Below are positions 7,710 through 16,062 of a stretch of DNA of 64,000 nucleotides, piece by piece; the stretch's first letter is position 1, and every line of letters starts with the position of its first letter. A program made the position numbers and the translations under genes. The stretch is from Desulfuribacillus alkaliarsenatis (GTDB lineage: Bacteria; Bacillota; Bacilli; Desulfuribacillales; Desulfuribacillaceae), in contig NZ_MIJE01000001.1 of the NCBI RefSeq assembly GCF_001730225.1, positions 186,001 through 250,000 of the forward strand, in the 5' to 3' direction. The notes below the pieces were generated by a model. The model was not told the origin of the DNA. It worked only from the letters and a program-made list of their open reading frames with translations, and made no database searches.

Positions 7710-8780
7710 ATGAAAAAAATCAGTCTATTAGCAGTATTGTTATTAATATTAGTTTTTTCTTCCCAGGCAGTAGCTTACGGTTCAGAATCTACTACACTGC
7801 AAAAATACTACCCAATCGACTATAGTGACCACTGGGCCTATGCTGAATTAGATGATTTTATCAATGCTGACTTATTAGAGGGATATATAAACGCAATTGG
7901 TGACATAGAAATTAGACCAAACAATCATATAACACGTGCTGAGTTTGCTGCTTTACTGGTTAGGGCGCTACAGGTAGAAGATAATCAGCAAGGGAAAACC
8001 TTCAAGGATGTTTCCAATACAGAAAGCTGGTATTACAATATTGCCAAGGTTGCAAGTGGTAACGGCATTGCTACAGGAACGGATGATGGTTATTTTCTGC
8101 CAAATGAAAGAATTAGTCGTGAGGCTATTGCTACAATGATTGCCAGGGCTTTTGCTGATTCGATTGATTTTAATGCTGGGGATGTAAAGCATTTTGCTGA
8201 TACTCCAAGCATTTGGGCTGTAGAGAGTGTTGCCAAGGTCAGTAAAGCTGATATTATTAAAGGCTACAATACTGAAGCAGGGGCTATGAAAGAATTCAGG
8301 CCACAGGCAAATGCAACCCGTGCTGAAGCTGTAACAATGCTTCATAGAGCGCTCCATTTACAGCAGAGTCAACTGCCAGAAAAAAATGAGTTGACTAAAT
8401 TAATTGAAAGTTTTTATAATGAGTATTTTGGAGCAATAGCTAACGCTGACAGTACGCAATTACTAAGCATCAGTGAACAATATACCACAGGATTTCAAAG
8501 GCATGCAGCAGACATAGAAGCTGACTTTATAGACTATATTATTGATGCAGGCGGCACTTATATAATTGATAATGTTATTGAAGGAAATATTGCTTCAGTG
8601 TATTTGCGTAATAAATTTGCTGTTATAGAAATTGAAAACTTTGTCTATGAAATTGAAATTATACAAGCGGATAGCAGTACTTCTAAACAAAAAGATGTAA
8701 GTGGAACATATTATATGAAGGAAATGTCTAATGGAAGCTGGAAGATATATTATATTAAATACAATAATATATTTGGATAG
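7710..8780 (+). CDS. S-layer homology (SLH) domain surface protein
   Basis: A secreted protein with a classic signal peptide (MKKISLLAVLLLILVFSSQAVAYG). Three SLH domains follow at about residues 35-90, 100-150 and 160-215, each ending in an (I/A)TRAEF/A-like block. SLH triplets anchor proteins to pyruvylated secondary cell-wall polymer. The remaining ~130 residues look like a small alpha+beta domain (possibly NTF2/SnoaL-like), with no enzyme motif I can name. The second ATG (7710) has the better spacing from the AGAGAGG site; 7704 is possible and adds two residues. Confidence 0.88.
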   Translation: MKKISLLAVLLLILVFSSQAVAYGSESTTLQKYYPIDYSDHWAYAELDDFINADLLEGYINAIGDIEIRPNNHITRAEFAALLVRALQVEDNQQGKTFKDVSNTESWYYNIAKVASGNGIATGTDDGYFLPNERISREAIATMIARAFADSIDFNAGDVKHFADTPSIWAVESVAKVSKADIIKGYNTEAGAMKEFRPQANATRAEAVTMLHRALHLQQSQLPEKNELTKLIESFYNEYFGAIANADSTQLLSISEQYTTGFQRHAADIEADFIDYIIDAGGTYIIDNVIEGNIASVYLRNKFAVIEIENFVYEIEIIQADSSTSKQKDVSGTYYMKEMSNGSWKIYYIKYNNIFG

Positions 8781-8828
8781 ACAAAGTGGAAAAAAATTGG
8801 CAAACAATATACACTAGTATAAGAAATG

Positions 8829-8882
8829 CTGACTATCCTAAACTAATATATTAAATATATAAATCAAATATTAAATAGTCAG
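8829..8882 (+). repeat. Inverted repeat in the leader of the UPF0316-murI pair
   Basis: CTGACTAT at 8829-8836 and ATAGTCAG at 8875-8882 are exact reverse complements 38 bases apart, with only A+T-rich sequence between. The second arm ends 7 bases before the GAGGAG ribosome site, so pairing could affect translation. No T-tract follows, so it is not a standard terminator. Its role is unknown. Confidence 0.4.
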
Positions 8883-8902
8883 TTTCTTAGAGGAGTGGTT
8901 TG

Positions 8903-9427
8903 GTGAGTTTGTTATTTGGGTATCTATTTATATTTGGTGCACGAATTCTCGATGTATCAATGGGGACGATTCGCATGCTAATGCTAATGCGCGGTCAGAA
9001 ATATTACGCTGCCTTCATTGGCTTTTTTGAGGTAATTATATTTATTGTCGTGCTAGGGATTGTTGTGAATGAGCTTGAAAACCCCATTAACTTAATTATG
9101 TACGGCTTAGGCTTTGCTACGGGTAACATCGTCGGTGGATGGCTTGAAGAAAAGCTAGCGGTTGGTTTCCTAAACGTGCAAATTATTTCAAAGAATCATA
9201 GTAAAACATTAACTGAGGTTCTGCGTGAGAGCGGCTACGGAGTGACAGTAATTGACTCCCATGGCTGGGAAGGCGAAAGAGATATATTGAATTTACAGAT
9301 TAAGCGTAAGGATTTAGCAGATGTACAGAAAATTATTGCTAGCACTGATGCTAATGCTTATGTTACTATTTTTGATACAAGAAAAGCCCTTGGTGGTTAT
9401 TTTAAACAGCAGTCAAAGAAAAAATAA
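8903..9427 (+). CDS. UPF0316/DUF2179 membrane protein (YebE-like)
   Basis: About 174 residues with three N-terminal membrane segments (GARILDVSMGTIRMLMLMRG lies between the first two) and a C-terminal soluble DUF2179 domain, which is the UPF0316 layout. Family function is unknown; DUF2179 folds are PII-like and may bind a small ligand. The GTG at 8903 is seven bases from the GAGGAG ribosome site (8890-8895), better than the TTG at 8900. It lies 20 bases upstream of murI and is probably co-transcribed. Confidence 0.85.
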   Translation: MSLLFGYLFIFGARILDVSMGTIRMLMLMRGQKYYAAFIGFFEVIIFIVVLGIVVNELENPINLIMYGLGFATGNIVGGWLEEKLAVGFLNVQIISKNHSKTLTEVLRESGYGVTVIDSHGWEGERDILNLQIKRKDLADVQKIIASTDANAYVTIFDTRKALGGYFKQQSKKK

Positions 9428-9447
9428 GCTAAAGGAAGTGTAGGCTA

Positions 9448-10266
9448 GTGAGTACTAGACCGATAGGAGTTTTAGATTCAGGTGTAGGCGGTTTAACGGT
9501 AGTTAAAGAGCTTATGCGCCAATTGCCAAGGGAAAATATTGTATACTATGGAGACACAGCCCATTGTCCATACGGGATTCGTGACTTATCCCAGGTGAGG
9601 GATTTTACCTTTAGGATAATCGAGTTTTTATTAAAGCAGGACGTAAAGATGATTGTACTAGCTTGTAATACAGCAACTGCTGCGAGCATGGCTGAGGCCA
9701 GTAAGCACTTCGATATACCTATCCTTGGCGTAATTCAGCCAGGGGTGCGCGCGGCTATTTCAGCTACACGGAATAATCGCGTAGGGATTATTGGCACAGA
9801 AGGAACAATTAACAGTAGTGTCTATCAAAATACGATTCTAAAAATCAATCCAAACATGTTCGTAGTCAGTCAGGCTTGTCAGCCCTTTGTCTCATTAGTT
9901 GAGCAAAACCTTGTCTATTCTAAGGATGCACGTCGTTTGATTGCTGAATACTTAGAGCCAGTTAAAACTCAGCACGTAGACACCTTAGTTCTAGGCTGTA
10001 CCCATTATCCGTTGATGGCTAATGCAATTAGTATGGTGATGGGGCCAGAGGTAGAGCTGATAAGCTCAGCGGAAGAAACAGCCAGGGAGACGATTGCGAT
10101 ATTATATCAGAATGAAATACTAAATTGGTCTGAAGATGCCAATAATCAATATAAGCCAACCTACAAATTTTACGTTAGTGGTCATACGCGACCATTCTCG
10201 GAAATTGGCTCAAGGTGGCTTAATATGAATGTTAACGCAGAGATTGAGACCCTAGGGGTTCGATAA
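9448..10266 (+). CDS. murI: Glutamate racemase
   Basis: Interconverts L- and D-glutamate for peptidoglycan synthesis in the cytoplasm. The whole family signature is visible: DSGVGGLTVV at the N-terminus, YYGDTAHCPYG, and the two catalytic cysteines in ACNTATA (Cys73) and LGCTHYPL (Cys184). The 272-residue length is normal. It starts at GTG 9448 with AAAGGAAG upstream. The next gene starts 40 bases on. In B. subtilis racE likewise lies close to gerM and rph, so the context is the ancestral one with one extra gene (10307-12112) in between. Confidence 0.96.
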   Translation: MSTRPIGVLDSGVGGLTVVKELMRQLPRENIVYYGDTAHCPYGIRDLSQVRDFTFRIIEFLLKQDVKMIVLACNTATAASMAEASKHFDIPILGVIQPGVRAAISATRNNRVGIIGTEGTINSSVYQNTILKINPNMFVVSQACQPFVSLVEQNLVYSKDARRLIAEYLEPVKTQHVDTLVLGCTHYPLMANAISMVMGPEVELISSAEETARETIAILYQNEILNWSEDANNQYKPTYKFYVSGHTRPFSEIGSRWLNMNVNAEIETLGVR

Positions 10267-10306
10267 AAGACTGAAGCCTTTAGGGTTCGTTAGGAGATTG
10301 ATTTGA

Positions 10307-12112
10307 TTGAAAAAGGTAGGATTAACAACAACTATACCTGTAGAAATTATATTTGCCAGTGGTCATATACCAGTAGATGTTAACAATTTATTCGTAACCG
10401 CTGACAATCCAGATAAATGTATTGAACACGCAGAGCGTACAGGCTATCCAAGAACCTCCTGTAGCTGGATAAAAGGTTTATATGGGGCGATTCTCGATAA
10501 CAATATCGAGAAGGTAATAGCGGTGATGGTTGGCGACTGTAGCTATACCCACTCTTTGATGGAGACATTAAAAACACACGGAGTGGAAGCGCTGCCCTTT
10601 GCCTATCCATATGATAGGGACAAAACCTCCCTTAAGCACGAGATGGACAAGCTAATAAAAGCCTTAGGTACAAGCTGGGAAGAAGTTTATCAGATGAAAA
10701 AGGAGCTTGATCAGGTACGTCGTAAAATTATTGAATTGGACCGCATGACCTGGCAGGATAATATTATCACTGGCTTTGAGAACCATCTATGGCAGGTATG
10801 CTGTAGTGACTTTATTAGTGATTATAAGGAATTCTCCCACCATCTTGATAAGCTTATTGATGAGGCTAAGCAAAGGCAGCCCTTCAAACAAACCCTAAGA
10901 CTAGGCTATATTGGAGTTCCGCCAATTATTACGGATATATACCAGTACTTAGAATCGAAGGGTGCATTCGTTGTCTTTAATGAAGTACAGAGGCAATTTT
11001 CAATGCCTTATTTCGTTGATGATTTGGTTGAACAATATGTACGCTATACATATCCCTATGATGTTCATTTTCGATTACAAGATATTAAAAAAGAGATTGA
11101 AAGGCGACAGCTAGACGGGATTATTCACTATACACAATCCTTCTGTCACCGTCAGATTGATGATATAGTATTCAAGAAATATATAGACCTACCGATTCTA
11201 ACATTAGAGGCAGACCGTCCAGGCAAGGTGGATGCGAGGACAAAAATACGTATCGATGCATTTACAGAAATGCTAATACAGAAGAAGTATTCCACAGGAA
11301 TCCCAGCAAAAGCTCAAAAGTTTAATACTGTGGAAACACAGGATAGAAATCCTAATAAAGTTTGTGGGATTGATTTAGGTAGTAGGAGTGTAAAGCTTGC
11401 GATATTATCTGAAGCTGGCATTGAAGATTTGCGTACCTTTAATACAATAGATTTCTATCGAGACTATGGTCGGAAAATCGGAGACGAATTTCAGGTTGAT
11501 TTCGCAAAACTTAACTTAAGTGGTGTTAAACAGGTAACATCAACGGGCTATGGACGAAATACTGTTAAGTTATCTGGTGCTAAGCAAATACCAGAGCTTG
11601 AGGCACATCTGCTAGGAGCATTATATCAAGTAGACTGTGATGACTTTACCTTAGTCGACCTTGGTGGTCAGGATAGCAAGGTCATCCTAGTTCGTGAGCG
11701 GCAGATGGTAGATTTCATAACCAATGACAAATGTGCAGCTAGCTCGGGTAGGTTTTTAGAGAATATGACTACGGTGCTAGGAATTCCTTTAGAGGATTTA
11801 GCTAGTCACTTTGATAATCCTGTTGAATTAAATGCTACGTGCGCTGTCTTTGGTGAGTCAGAGCTTATTGGCAAAATTTCTGAAGGTACATCTAAGGAAG
11901 AACTTGCAGCAGGAATAAACGACACTATTGTTAAGCGGATTGAGCCATTATTGCTTAAATTAGCGAGTGATGTTGTTGTGTTCACAGGTGGAGTAGCTAA
12001 AAACACAGGGGTATTGCGCCTGTTAGAAAAACGCATAGCGGCAAAAATTGTAGTTCCTAAATTTCCAGAATTTAATGGTGCGATAGGTGCAGCATACAAA
12101 CAGCTTCGGTGA
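10307..12112 (+). CDS. Fused 2-hydroxyacyl-CoA dehydratase-like and activase (BadF/BcrA ATPase) protein
   Basis: The N-terminal half (about 1-330) resembles the HgdB-type subunit of 2-hydroxyacyl-CoA dehydratases, including a conserved CSWIKGLYGAI start and a GDCSYTH segment. The C-terminal half (about 345-601) is an ASKHA ATPase of the activase type: GIDLGSRSVKLAIL, DLGGQDSKVI, CAASSGRFLENM with the cluster-binding Cys, CAVFGESE with the second Cys, and VFTGGVAKN. Known activases form a [4Fe-4S] homodimer that drives ATP-dependent one-electron transfer to the dehydratase. Both partners are here in one chain; the substrate is unknown. Start is TTG 10307, ten bases after AGGAG at 10292-10296. 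A downstream terminator overlaps the last codons. Confidence 0.85.
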   Translation: MKKVGLTTTIPVEIIFASGHIPVDVNNLFVTADNPDKCIEHAERTGYPRTSCSWIKGLYGAILDNNIEKVIAVMVGDCSYTHSLMETLKTHGVEALPFAYPYDRDKTSLKHEMDKLIKALGTSWEEVYQMKKELDQVRRKIIELDRMTWQDNIITGFENHLWQVCCSDFISDYKEFSHHLDKLIDEAKQRQPFKQTLRLGYIGVPPIITDIYQYLESKGAFVVFNEVQRQFSMPYFVDDLVEQYVRYTYPYDVHFRLQDIKKEIERRQLDGIIHYTQSFCHRQIDDIVFKKYIDLPILTLEADRPGKVDARTKIRIDAFTEMLIQKKYSTGIPAKAQKFNTVETQDRNPNKVCGIDLGSRSVKLAILSEAGIEDLRTFNTIDFYRDYGRKIGDEFQVDFAKLNLSGVKQVTSTGYGRNTVKLSGAKQIPELEAHLLGALYQVDCDDFTLVDLGGQDSKVILVRERQMVDFITNDKCAASSGRFLENMTTVLGIPLEDLASHFDNPVELNATCAVFGESELIGKISEGTSKEELAAGINDTIVKRIEPLLLKLASDVVVFTGGVAKNTGVLRLLEKRIAAKIVVPKFPEFNGAIGAAYKQLR

Positions 12113-12126
12113 CGAGGCTGTTTTTT
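12098..12126 (+). terminator. Terminator overlapping the end of the activase fusion gene
   Basis: AAACAGC (12098-12104) pairs with GCTGTTT (12117-12123) and a T-run follows. The stem includes the stop codon region, so it closes the murI operon. Confidence 0.75.
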
Positions 12127-12230
12127 ACGTCCAAAAAATAATTTGTCTCATTTCTTTCGAAAAACGAGCATAAAATCGCTATAGGCTCGTATACATGTTA
12201 GTAAGTACGGAAGTGGAGGAGGCAAATTTA

Positions 12231-13307
12231 ATGAAAATAAAAAAGCTATGCTTACTATTACTGTCAGTGATTTTAGTTTTTGCAATAACTGGTTGTGGCC
12301 TATTCGGTCCAGAAAAGAAAACAAGTACGGATGCGATTGATCCACCACCGGACTTTGATATGGTTCCAATTATGGATCAGGATGATTTAATTGTAGATGA
12401 GGCTGCCTCCGGTGAGCGGGTTGGAGCAACTGGATCACTAGAGCTATCAATCTATTTCGTTGACGGAAATGGTTTGGTTGTACCTATGGGAATCCAGATC
12501 CCAAGGTCAGAGGGAATCGCTAAAGAGACATTGCGATTTATGACTAAGGGTGGGCCAGTTTTATCGCAAATTGCTGGAACTAGTTTAGAGCCAGTCCTGC
12601 CAGCGGGTACTGAAGTTATTGGCATGTCAATTAATGATGGGGTAGCTAAGATTGACTTTACTAAAGAGTTTCTTAACTACCAAACTAAAGAGCACGAAAG
12701 ACAGATGATTGAAGCAGTTGTCTGGACATTAACTGAGTTTCCGACAATTGAGAGTGTCCACTTCATGGTAGAGGGTCACTACATTGAATCAATGCCAGTT
12801 GGTGGTACTTCCTTAGAGGAGCCAGTATCACGTACAATTGGAATCAATCTAGAAGTATCAGGGCAGGCTAACATCGGTAGTCCAGCCCTGACCTCTCATG
12901 TTATGTTGTATTTCCAAGCAGTTGATGAAAGTGGAAAAATGTATTACGTGCCTGTAACAAGAATAATTCCGAGAACAGAAAACCGTCTCGAGGCAGTTAT
13001 TGCAGAGACACTCCGTGGACCACTGCAGGATAATCTGTACTCTGCTACTATTCCAACAACGAAAATAAATACAATTAACCGCACAGGTACTAACCTGCAT
13101 GTTGACTTTGACGATAGATTGACTACATATGGACCTGGGTCTCATGGAGAATTTACAGTAATCCAATCCTTAATATTAGGGCTGACAGAGATTCAAGACA
13201 TAGATGCAATTAGTATTACAATCAACGGCGAAAAACCAGTTATGGCAGAAGAACAAAGTGTTGAGGCAATGACTAGGCCGCAAGTTATTAATCGTATTGG
13301 ATTATAA
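12231..13307 (+). CDS. gerM: GerM-type germination/sporulation lipoprotein
   Basis: The signal peptide ends in a lipobox (AITGCG). After an acidic linker come two GerMN domains (about residues 80-195 and 210-335), each with the GTEV/KIDFTKEFLN- or LHVDFDDRLTT-type core. GerM acts in B. subtilis spore germination and at the septal membrane during engulfment. Two GerMN domains in tandem and the position upstream of rph match the Bacillus gene. ATG 12231 follows a strong GGAGGAGG site; the upstream ATG at 12195 would put extra residues before the signal peptide and is unlikely. Confidence 0.9.
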   Translation: MKIKKLCLLLLSVILVFAITGCGLFGPEKKTSTDAIDPPPDFDMVPIMDQDDLIVDEAASGERVGATGSLELSIYFVDGNGLVVPMGIQIPRSEGIAKETLRFMTKGGPVLSQIAGTSLEPVLPAGTEVIGMSINDGVAKIDFTKEFLNYQTKEHERQMIEAVVWTLTEFPTIESVHFMVEGHYIESMPVGGTSLEEPVSRTIGINLEVSGQANIGSPALTSHVMLYFQAVDESGKMYYVPVTRIIPRTENRLEAVIAETLRGPLQDNLYSATIPTTKINTINRTGTNLHVDFDDRLTTYGPGSHGEFTVIQSLILGLTEIQDIDAISITINGEKPVMAEEQSVEAMTRPQVINRIGL

Positions 13308-13342
13308 CAAGTTCAAATATAATAATTTCAAAAATAAGTATT

Positions 13343-13370
13343 TAGGCTTCCTGGAAAGGGGGCTTTTTTT
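13343..13370 (+). terminator. Terminator after gerM
   Basis: GCTTCC (13347-13352) pairs with GGGGGC (13358-13363) with two T-G wobbles, followed by seven Ts. Confidence 0.7.
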
Positions 13371-13476
13371 CACTGGAATTTTATATCCAACTACGGTAAA
13401 GTATATTAGTGACTGTTTAAACATGTACTAATAAGTTTAGTTAGTAAGTTTGACTGAAATACATAGGAGGCATATT

Positions 13477-14319
13477 GTGCAAAAAACAAGATACGACGGT
13501 AGGCAAATCACAGAGATAAGACCGATTAAGATTACACGCGACTATATTAAACATCCTGAAGGCTCTGTACTCATTGAAATTGGAGATACGAAGGTTATTT
13601 GTACAGCAACTATAGAAGATAAAGTCCCACCATTTTTACGTGGACAGGGAAAGGGATGGATAACAGCTGAATATTCAATGCTTCCTAGGGCCACTCACTC
13701 GCGCACAACTCGTGAAGCAGCGAAGGGCAAACTCGGTGGAAGAACTATGGAGATTCAACGGCTAATCGGTAGAGCACTGCGTTCAGTTACCATCTTAGAA
13801 CAGGTCGGTGAACGTACAATTTGGATTGATTGTGACGTTATCCAAGCTGATGGTGGTACTAGAACGGCAGCAATCACTGGGGCATTCGTTGCAATGGTGG
13901 ACGCTTTCCATAGCTTATATAATAAGGGGCAGATATCTTTAATTCCTGTAACGGACTTTTTGGCTGCTACAAGTGTAGGAATTATTGATGATATACCAGT
14001 ACTTGACCTATGCTATGAGGAGGACTCCATTGCCCAGGTAGATATGAATGTAGTAATGACTGGAGCAGGGAAATTTGTAGAAATACAAGGGACAGGGGAA
14101 GAAAATCCTTTCTCAGCAAGTGAATTAGCGGTATTGATTGACACTGCCAAACAGGGCTGTTTAGCACTAGTTGAAAAGCAAAAGGAAGTATTAGGAGAAG
14201 AAATAGTTATATTAATAAATAAAGTAGAAGAGATAATCGAACAACGAAAAATAGAACAACAAAAAATTGAACAATTACAAAAGCAAGAACAAGAAGCATG
14301 TTCAGTGAATGGTGAGTGA
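13477..14319 (+). CDS. rph: Ribonuclease PH
   Basis: Phosphate-dependent 3'-5' exoribonuclease that trims tRNA 3' ends. Conserved blocks include RPIKI near the start, GDTKVICTA, the [20 protein letters not shown] block, [16 protein letters not shown], and the [19 protein letters not shown] active-site loop. The start is GTG 13477: a perfect AGGAGG lies at 13465-13470, which falls inside the longer frame and rules out the TTG at 13450. The C-terminus carries an extra Gln/Glu-rich helical tail of about 35 residues beyond the usual end. It overlaps the following gene by a few codons if that gene uses its earlier start. Confidence 0.95.
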   Translation: MQKTRYDGRQITEIRPIKITRDYIKHPEGSVLIEIGDTKVICTATIEDKVPPFLRGQGKGWITAEYSMLPRATHSRTTREAAKGKLGGRTMEIQRLIGRALRSVTILEQVGERTIWIDCDVIQADGGTRTAAITGAFVAMVDAFHSLYNKGQISLIPVTDFLAATSVGIIDDIPVLDLCYEEDSIAQVDMNVVMTGAGKFVEIQGTGEENPFSASELAVLIDTAKQGCLALVEKQKEVLGEEIVILINKVEEIIEQRKIEQQKIEQLQKQEQEACSVNGE

Positions 14320-14326
14320 GAATAAT

Positions 14327-14935
14327 ATGAAGGTTGTATTGGCTACGCAAAACAAAGGAAAAGTCCGTGAATTCAAACAATCGCTACAGGAGCTAGGCTG
14401 GGAGATACTTAGCTTAGATGAATTTAGCGATCTGCCTGATATAATTGAGGATGGCGAAACCTTCTGTGAAAATGCTATTATCAAAGCTAGGGTAGTTATG
14501 GAAGTTACCGGTCTACCAGCAATTGCTGATGATTCTGGTATAGTTGTAGATGCACTGGGTGGACAGCCAGGTGTATATTCGGCTAGATATGCTGGTGAAG
14601 ATGCCACTGACGCTATGAATAATAAGAAGTTATTAGAAGAGCTTAAAGCAGTTCCTCCTCAGGAACGAACGGCCAAGTTTGTTAGCTGTATAGCGTATAT
14701 GGATGCAAGTGACCCTGAGCCTATTTTATTTGAAGGTGAATGTCATGGGCTGATAATAGACACGCCTAGGGGAACGGAAGGCTTTGGCTATGACCCGCTA
14801 TTCTACATTGAAGAAGAGGGCAAGACAATGGCAGAAGTTTCACTTGAACGTAAGAACGAAATTAGCCACCGCGCAATGGCATTAAATGGCATGAAAAAAT
14901 TCTTCAAAAATATTGACACAGAACCCACTGCATGA
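14327..14935 (+). CDS. rdgB: XTP/dITP pyrophosphatase (Ham1/RdgB family)
   Basis: House-cleaning nucleotide pyrophosphatase that removes non-canonical purine NTPs. It shows TQNKGKVREF at the N-terminus, the catalytic ADDSGIVVDALGGQPGVYSARYAG block, and EGFGYDPLFY plus SHRAMAL near the C-terminus. About 202 residues is the normal size. ATG 14327 is placed by the family N-terminus; the upstream ATG 14309 would overlap rph. In Bacillus the orthologue ysnA also follows rph, so both are one operon. Confidence 0.93.
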   Translation: MKVVLATQNKGKVREFKQSLQELGWEILSLDEFSDLPDIIEDGETFCENAIIKARVVMEVTGLPAIADDSGIVVDALGGQPGVYSARYAGEDATDAMNNKKLLEELKAVPPQERTAKFVSCIAYMDASDPEPILFEGECHGLIIDTPRGTEGFGYDPLFYIEEEGKTMAEVSLERKNEISHRAMALNGMKKFFKNIDTEPTA

Positions 14936-14958
14936 TACAATGAATCTTGTCGCTGTTA

Positions 14959-15035
14959 CGGGGTATGGCTCAGCTTGGTAGAGCGCTTGGTTTGGGACCA
15001 AGAGGCCGGGGGTTCGAATCCCTCTGCCCCGACCA
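14959..15035 (+). tRNA. tRNA-Pro (anticodon TGG)
   Basis: Full cloverleaf with CGGGGTA/TGCCCCG acceptor stem, anticodon arm CTTGG-TTTGGGA-CCAAG, GGTTCGAATCC T-arm and encoded CCA. Confidence 0.97.
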
Positions 15036-15076
15036 CTTCAAGAAAAGCTATTGTATAGTGACTTAGTGGTGCACAT

Positions 15077-15150
15077 GCGGGTGTAGTTCAATGGTAGAAC
15101 ACTAGCCTTCCAAGCTAGATGCGTGGGTTCGATTCCCATCACCCGCTCCA
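15077..15150 (+). tRNA. tRNA-Gly (anticodon TCC)
   Basis: GCGGGTG/CACCCGC acceptor stem, anticodon loop CTTCCAA between CTAGC and GCTAG, and encoded CCA. Confidence 0.97.
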
Positions 15151-15158
15151 TATAACAT

Positions 15159-15235
15159 GTGTCAGTAGCTCAGCTGGATAGAGCAACGGCCTTCTAAGCC
15201 GTTGGCCGGGGGTTCGAATCCCTCCTGACACGCCA
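15159..15235 (+). tRNA. tRNA-Arg (anticodon TCT)
   Basis: GTGTCAG/CTGACAC acceptor stem, anticodon loop CTTCTAA between ACGGC and GCCGT, and encoded CCA. Confidence 0.97.
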
Positions 15236-15239
15236 TTGT

Positions 15240-15316
15240 GGTGGTCGTGGCGAAGTGGTTAACGCACCGGATTGTGGCTCCGGCACTCGGGGGTTCAAGT
15301 CCCCTCGATCACCCCA
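15240..15316 (+). tRNA. tRNA-His (anticodon GTG)
   Basis: GTGGTCG/CGATCAC acceptor stem, anticodon loop TTGTGGC between CCGGA and TCCGG, and encoded CCA. The extra G at 15240 is the G-1 identity base and faces discriminator C at 15313. Confidence 0.96.
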
Positions 15317-15318
15317 TT

Positions 15319-15354
15319 AAAAAAGCTTACTATTTATAAATAGTAAGCTTTTTT
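15319..15354 (+). terminator. Terminator of the tRNA cluster
   Basis: A perfect 18-bp palindrome centred at 15336-15337 (A-run, GCTTACTATTTA and its complement) that ends in six Ts. It can work on both strands. Confidence 0.85.
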
Positions 15355-15459
15355 GCTTTCCTATACATATACTAGCCAGCTAAATGAAAAAATATAAAAG
15401 CAACGAATCTTATAAACCTTTCAACACTATTTTAAAAAAGATTACAAAGGAGCTACAAT

Positions 15460-15777
15460 ATGAATATACCTAAAAAAGTACTGTTAGCAACAATAGTCAT
15501 TATGACTGCATTACTTGTAGCAGCGTGTGGAGGGTTATTCCCTCCAGATGTAGAAGAGCCTGAAGTCGGTGATGAGCCACCAGTAACTGAAAATGGGGAC
15601 GGTGCGGGAACTGGAGACTTGACATTAATCTTATCACCGGTCCATGAGACACTAGGCGATAACTGTCTTGGCTGCCATACAGATGGAGCGTTAATAAGGG
15701 AAGAAAAGCAGCCGAATCATCCACTTGACGACACTTACGCGGACTGCGCAGCTTGTCATACGTACGAAATGAGATAA
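15460..15777 (+). CDS. Small diheme c-type cytochrome lipoprotein
   Basis: A 105-residue protein with a signal peptide and lipobox (LLVAAC, Cys23), an acidic Pro/Glu/Gly linker (about 27-52) and a compact C-terminal domain with two heme c motifs, CLGCH (69-73) and CAACH (96-100). It should sit on the outer face of the membrane as a small electron carrier. It follows the AAAGGAG ribosome site at normal spacing and forms a single-gene unit between terminators. It resembles the minus-strand protein at 20632-20979 in design and motif spacing, so the two are probably paralogues. Confidence 0.8.
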   Translation: MNIPKKVLLATIVIMTALLVAACGGLFPPDVEEPEVGDEPPVTENGDGAGTGDLTLILSPVHETLGDNCLGCHTDGALIREEKQPNHPLDDTYADCAACHTYEMR

Positions 15778-15827
15778 TTTACTATCGAGATAATTTACAA
15801 TCAAGTTAACTTACTATTTGAGATAGT

Positions 15828-15873
15828 AAAAAGAGCGTTTGCTATTTTGGTTAAATTGAGCAAGCGCTCTTTT
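15828..15873 (+). terminator. Terminator after the small diheme cytochrome
   Basis: The left arm, AAAAGAGCG followed by TTTGC, pairs with the right arm, GCAAG followed by CGCTCTTTT; a T-rich end follows. Confidence 0.75.
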
Positions 15874-15959
15874 AAATATGCTCTAATATCGAATTTTATT
15901 TTAATCTTGTTATACTATAGAAAACTTTGGTTAAAATGAAGGCTATATACTTCAATTAT

Positions 15960-15987
15960 TTGAAAAAGAAAAAGCTTATGTTATAAT
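15960..15987 (+). promoter_or_regulatory. Sigma-A-type promoter for tig
   Basis: TTGAAA (15960-15965) and TATAAT (15982-15987) with a 16-base spacer, about 75 bases before the tig start. Assigned by consensus only. Confidence 0.5.
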
Positions 15988-16062
15988 ATAGTGGTTATAT
16001 TTGAAAATAGAAACCTGTATACATAACGGATGTAGGCAGTAATTTTAAGGAGGAAGTAATTA

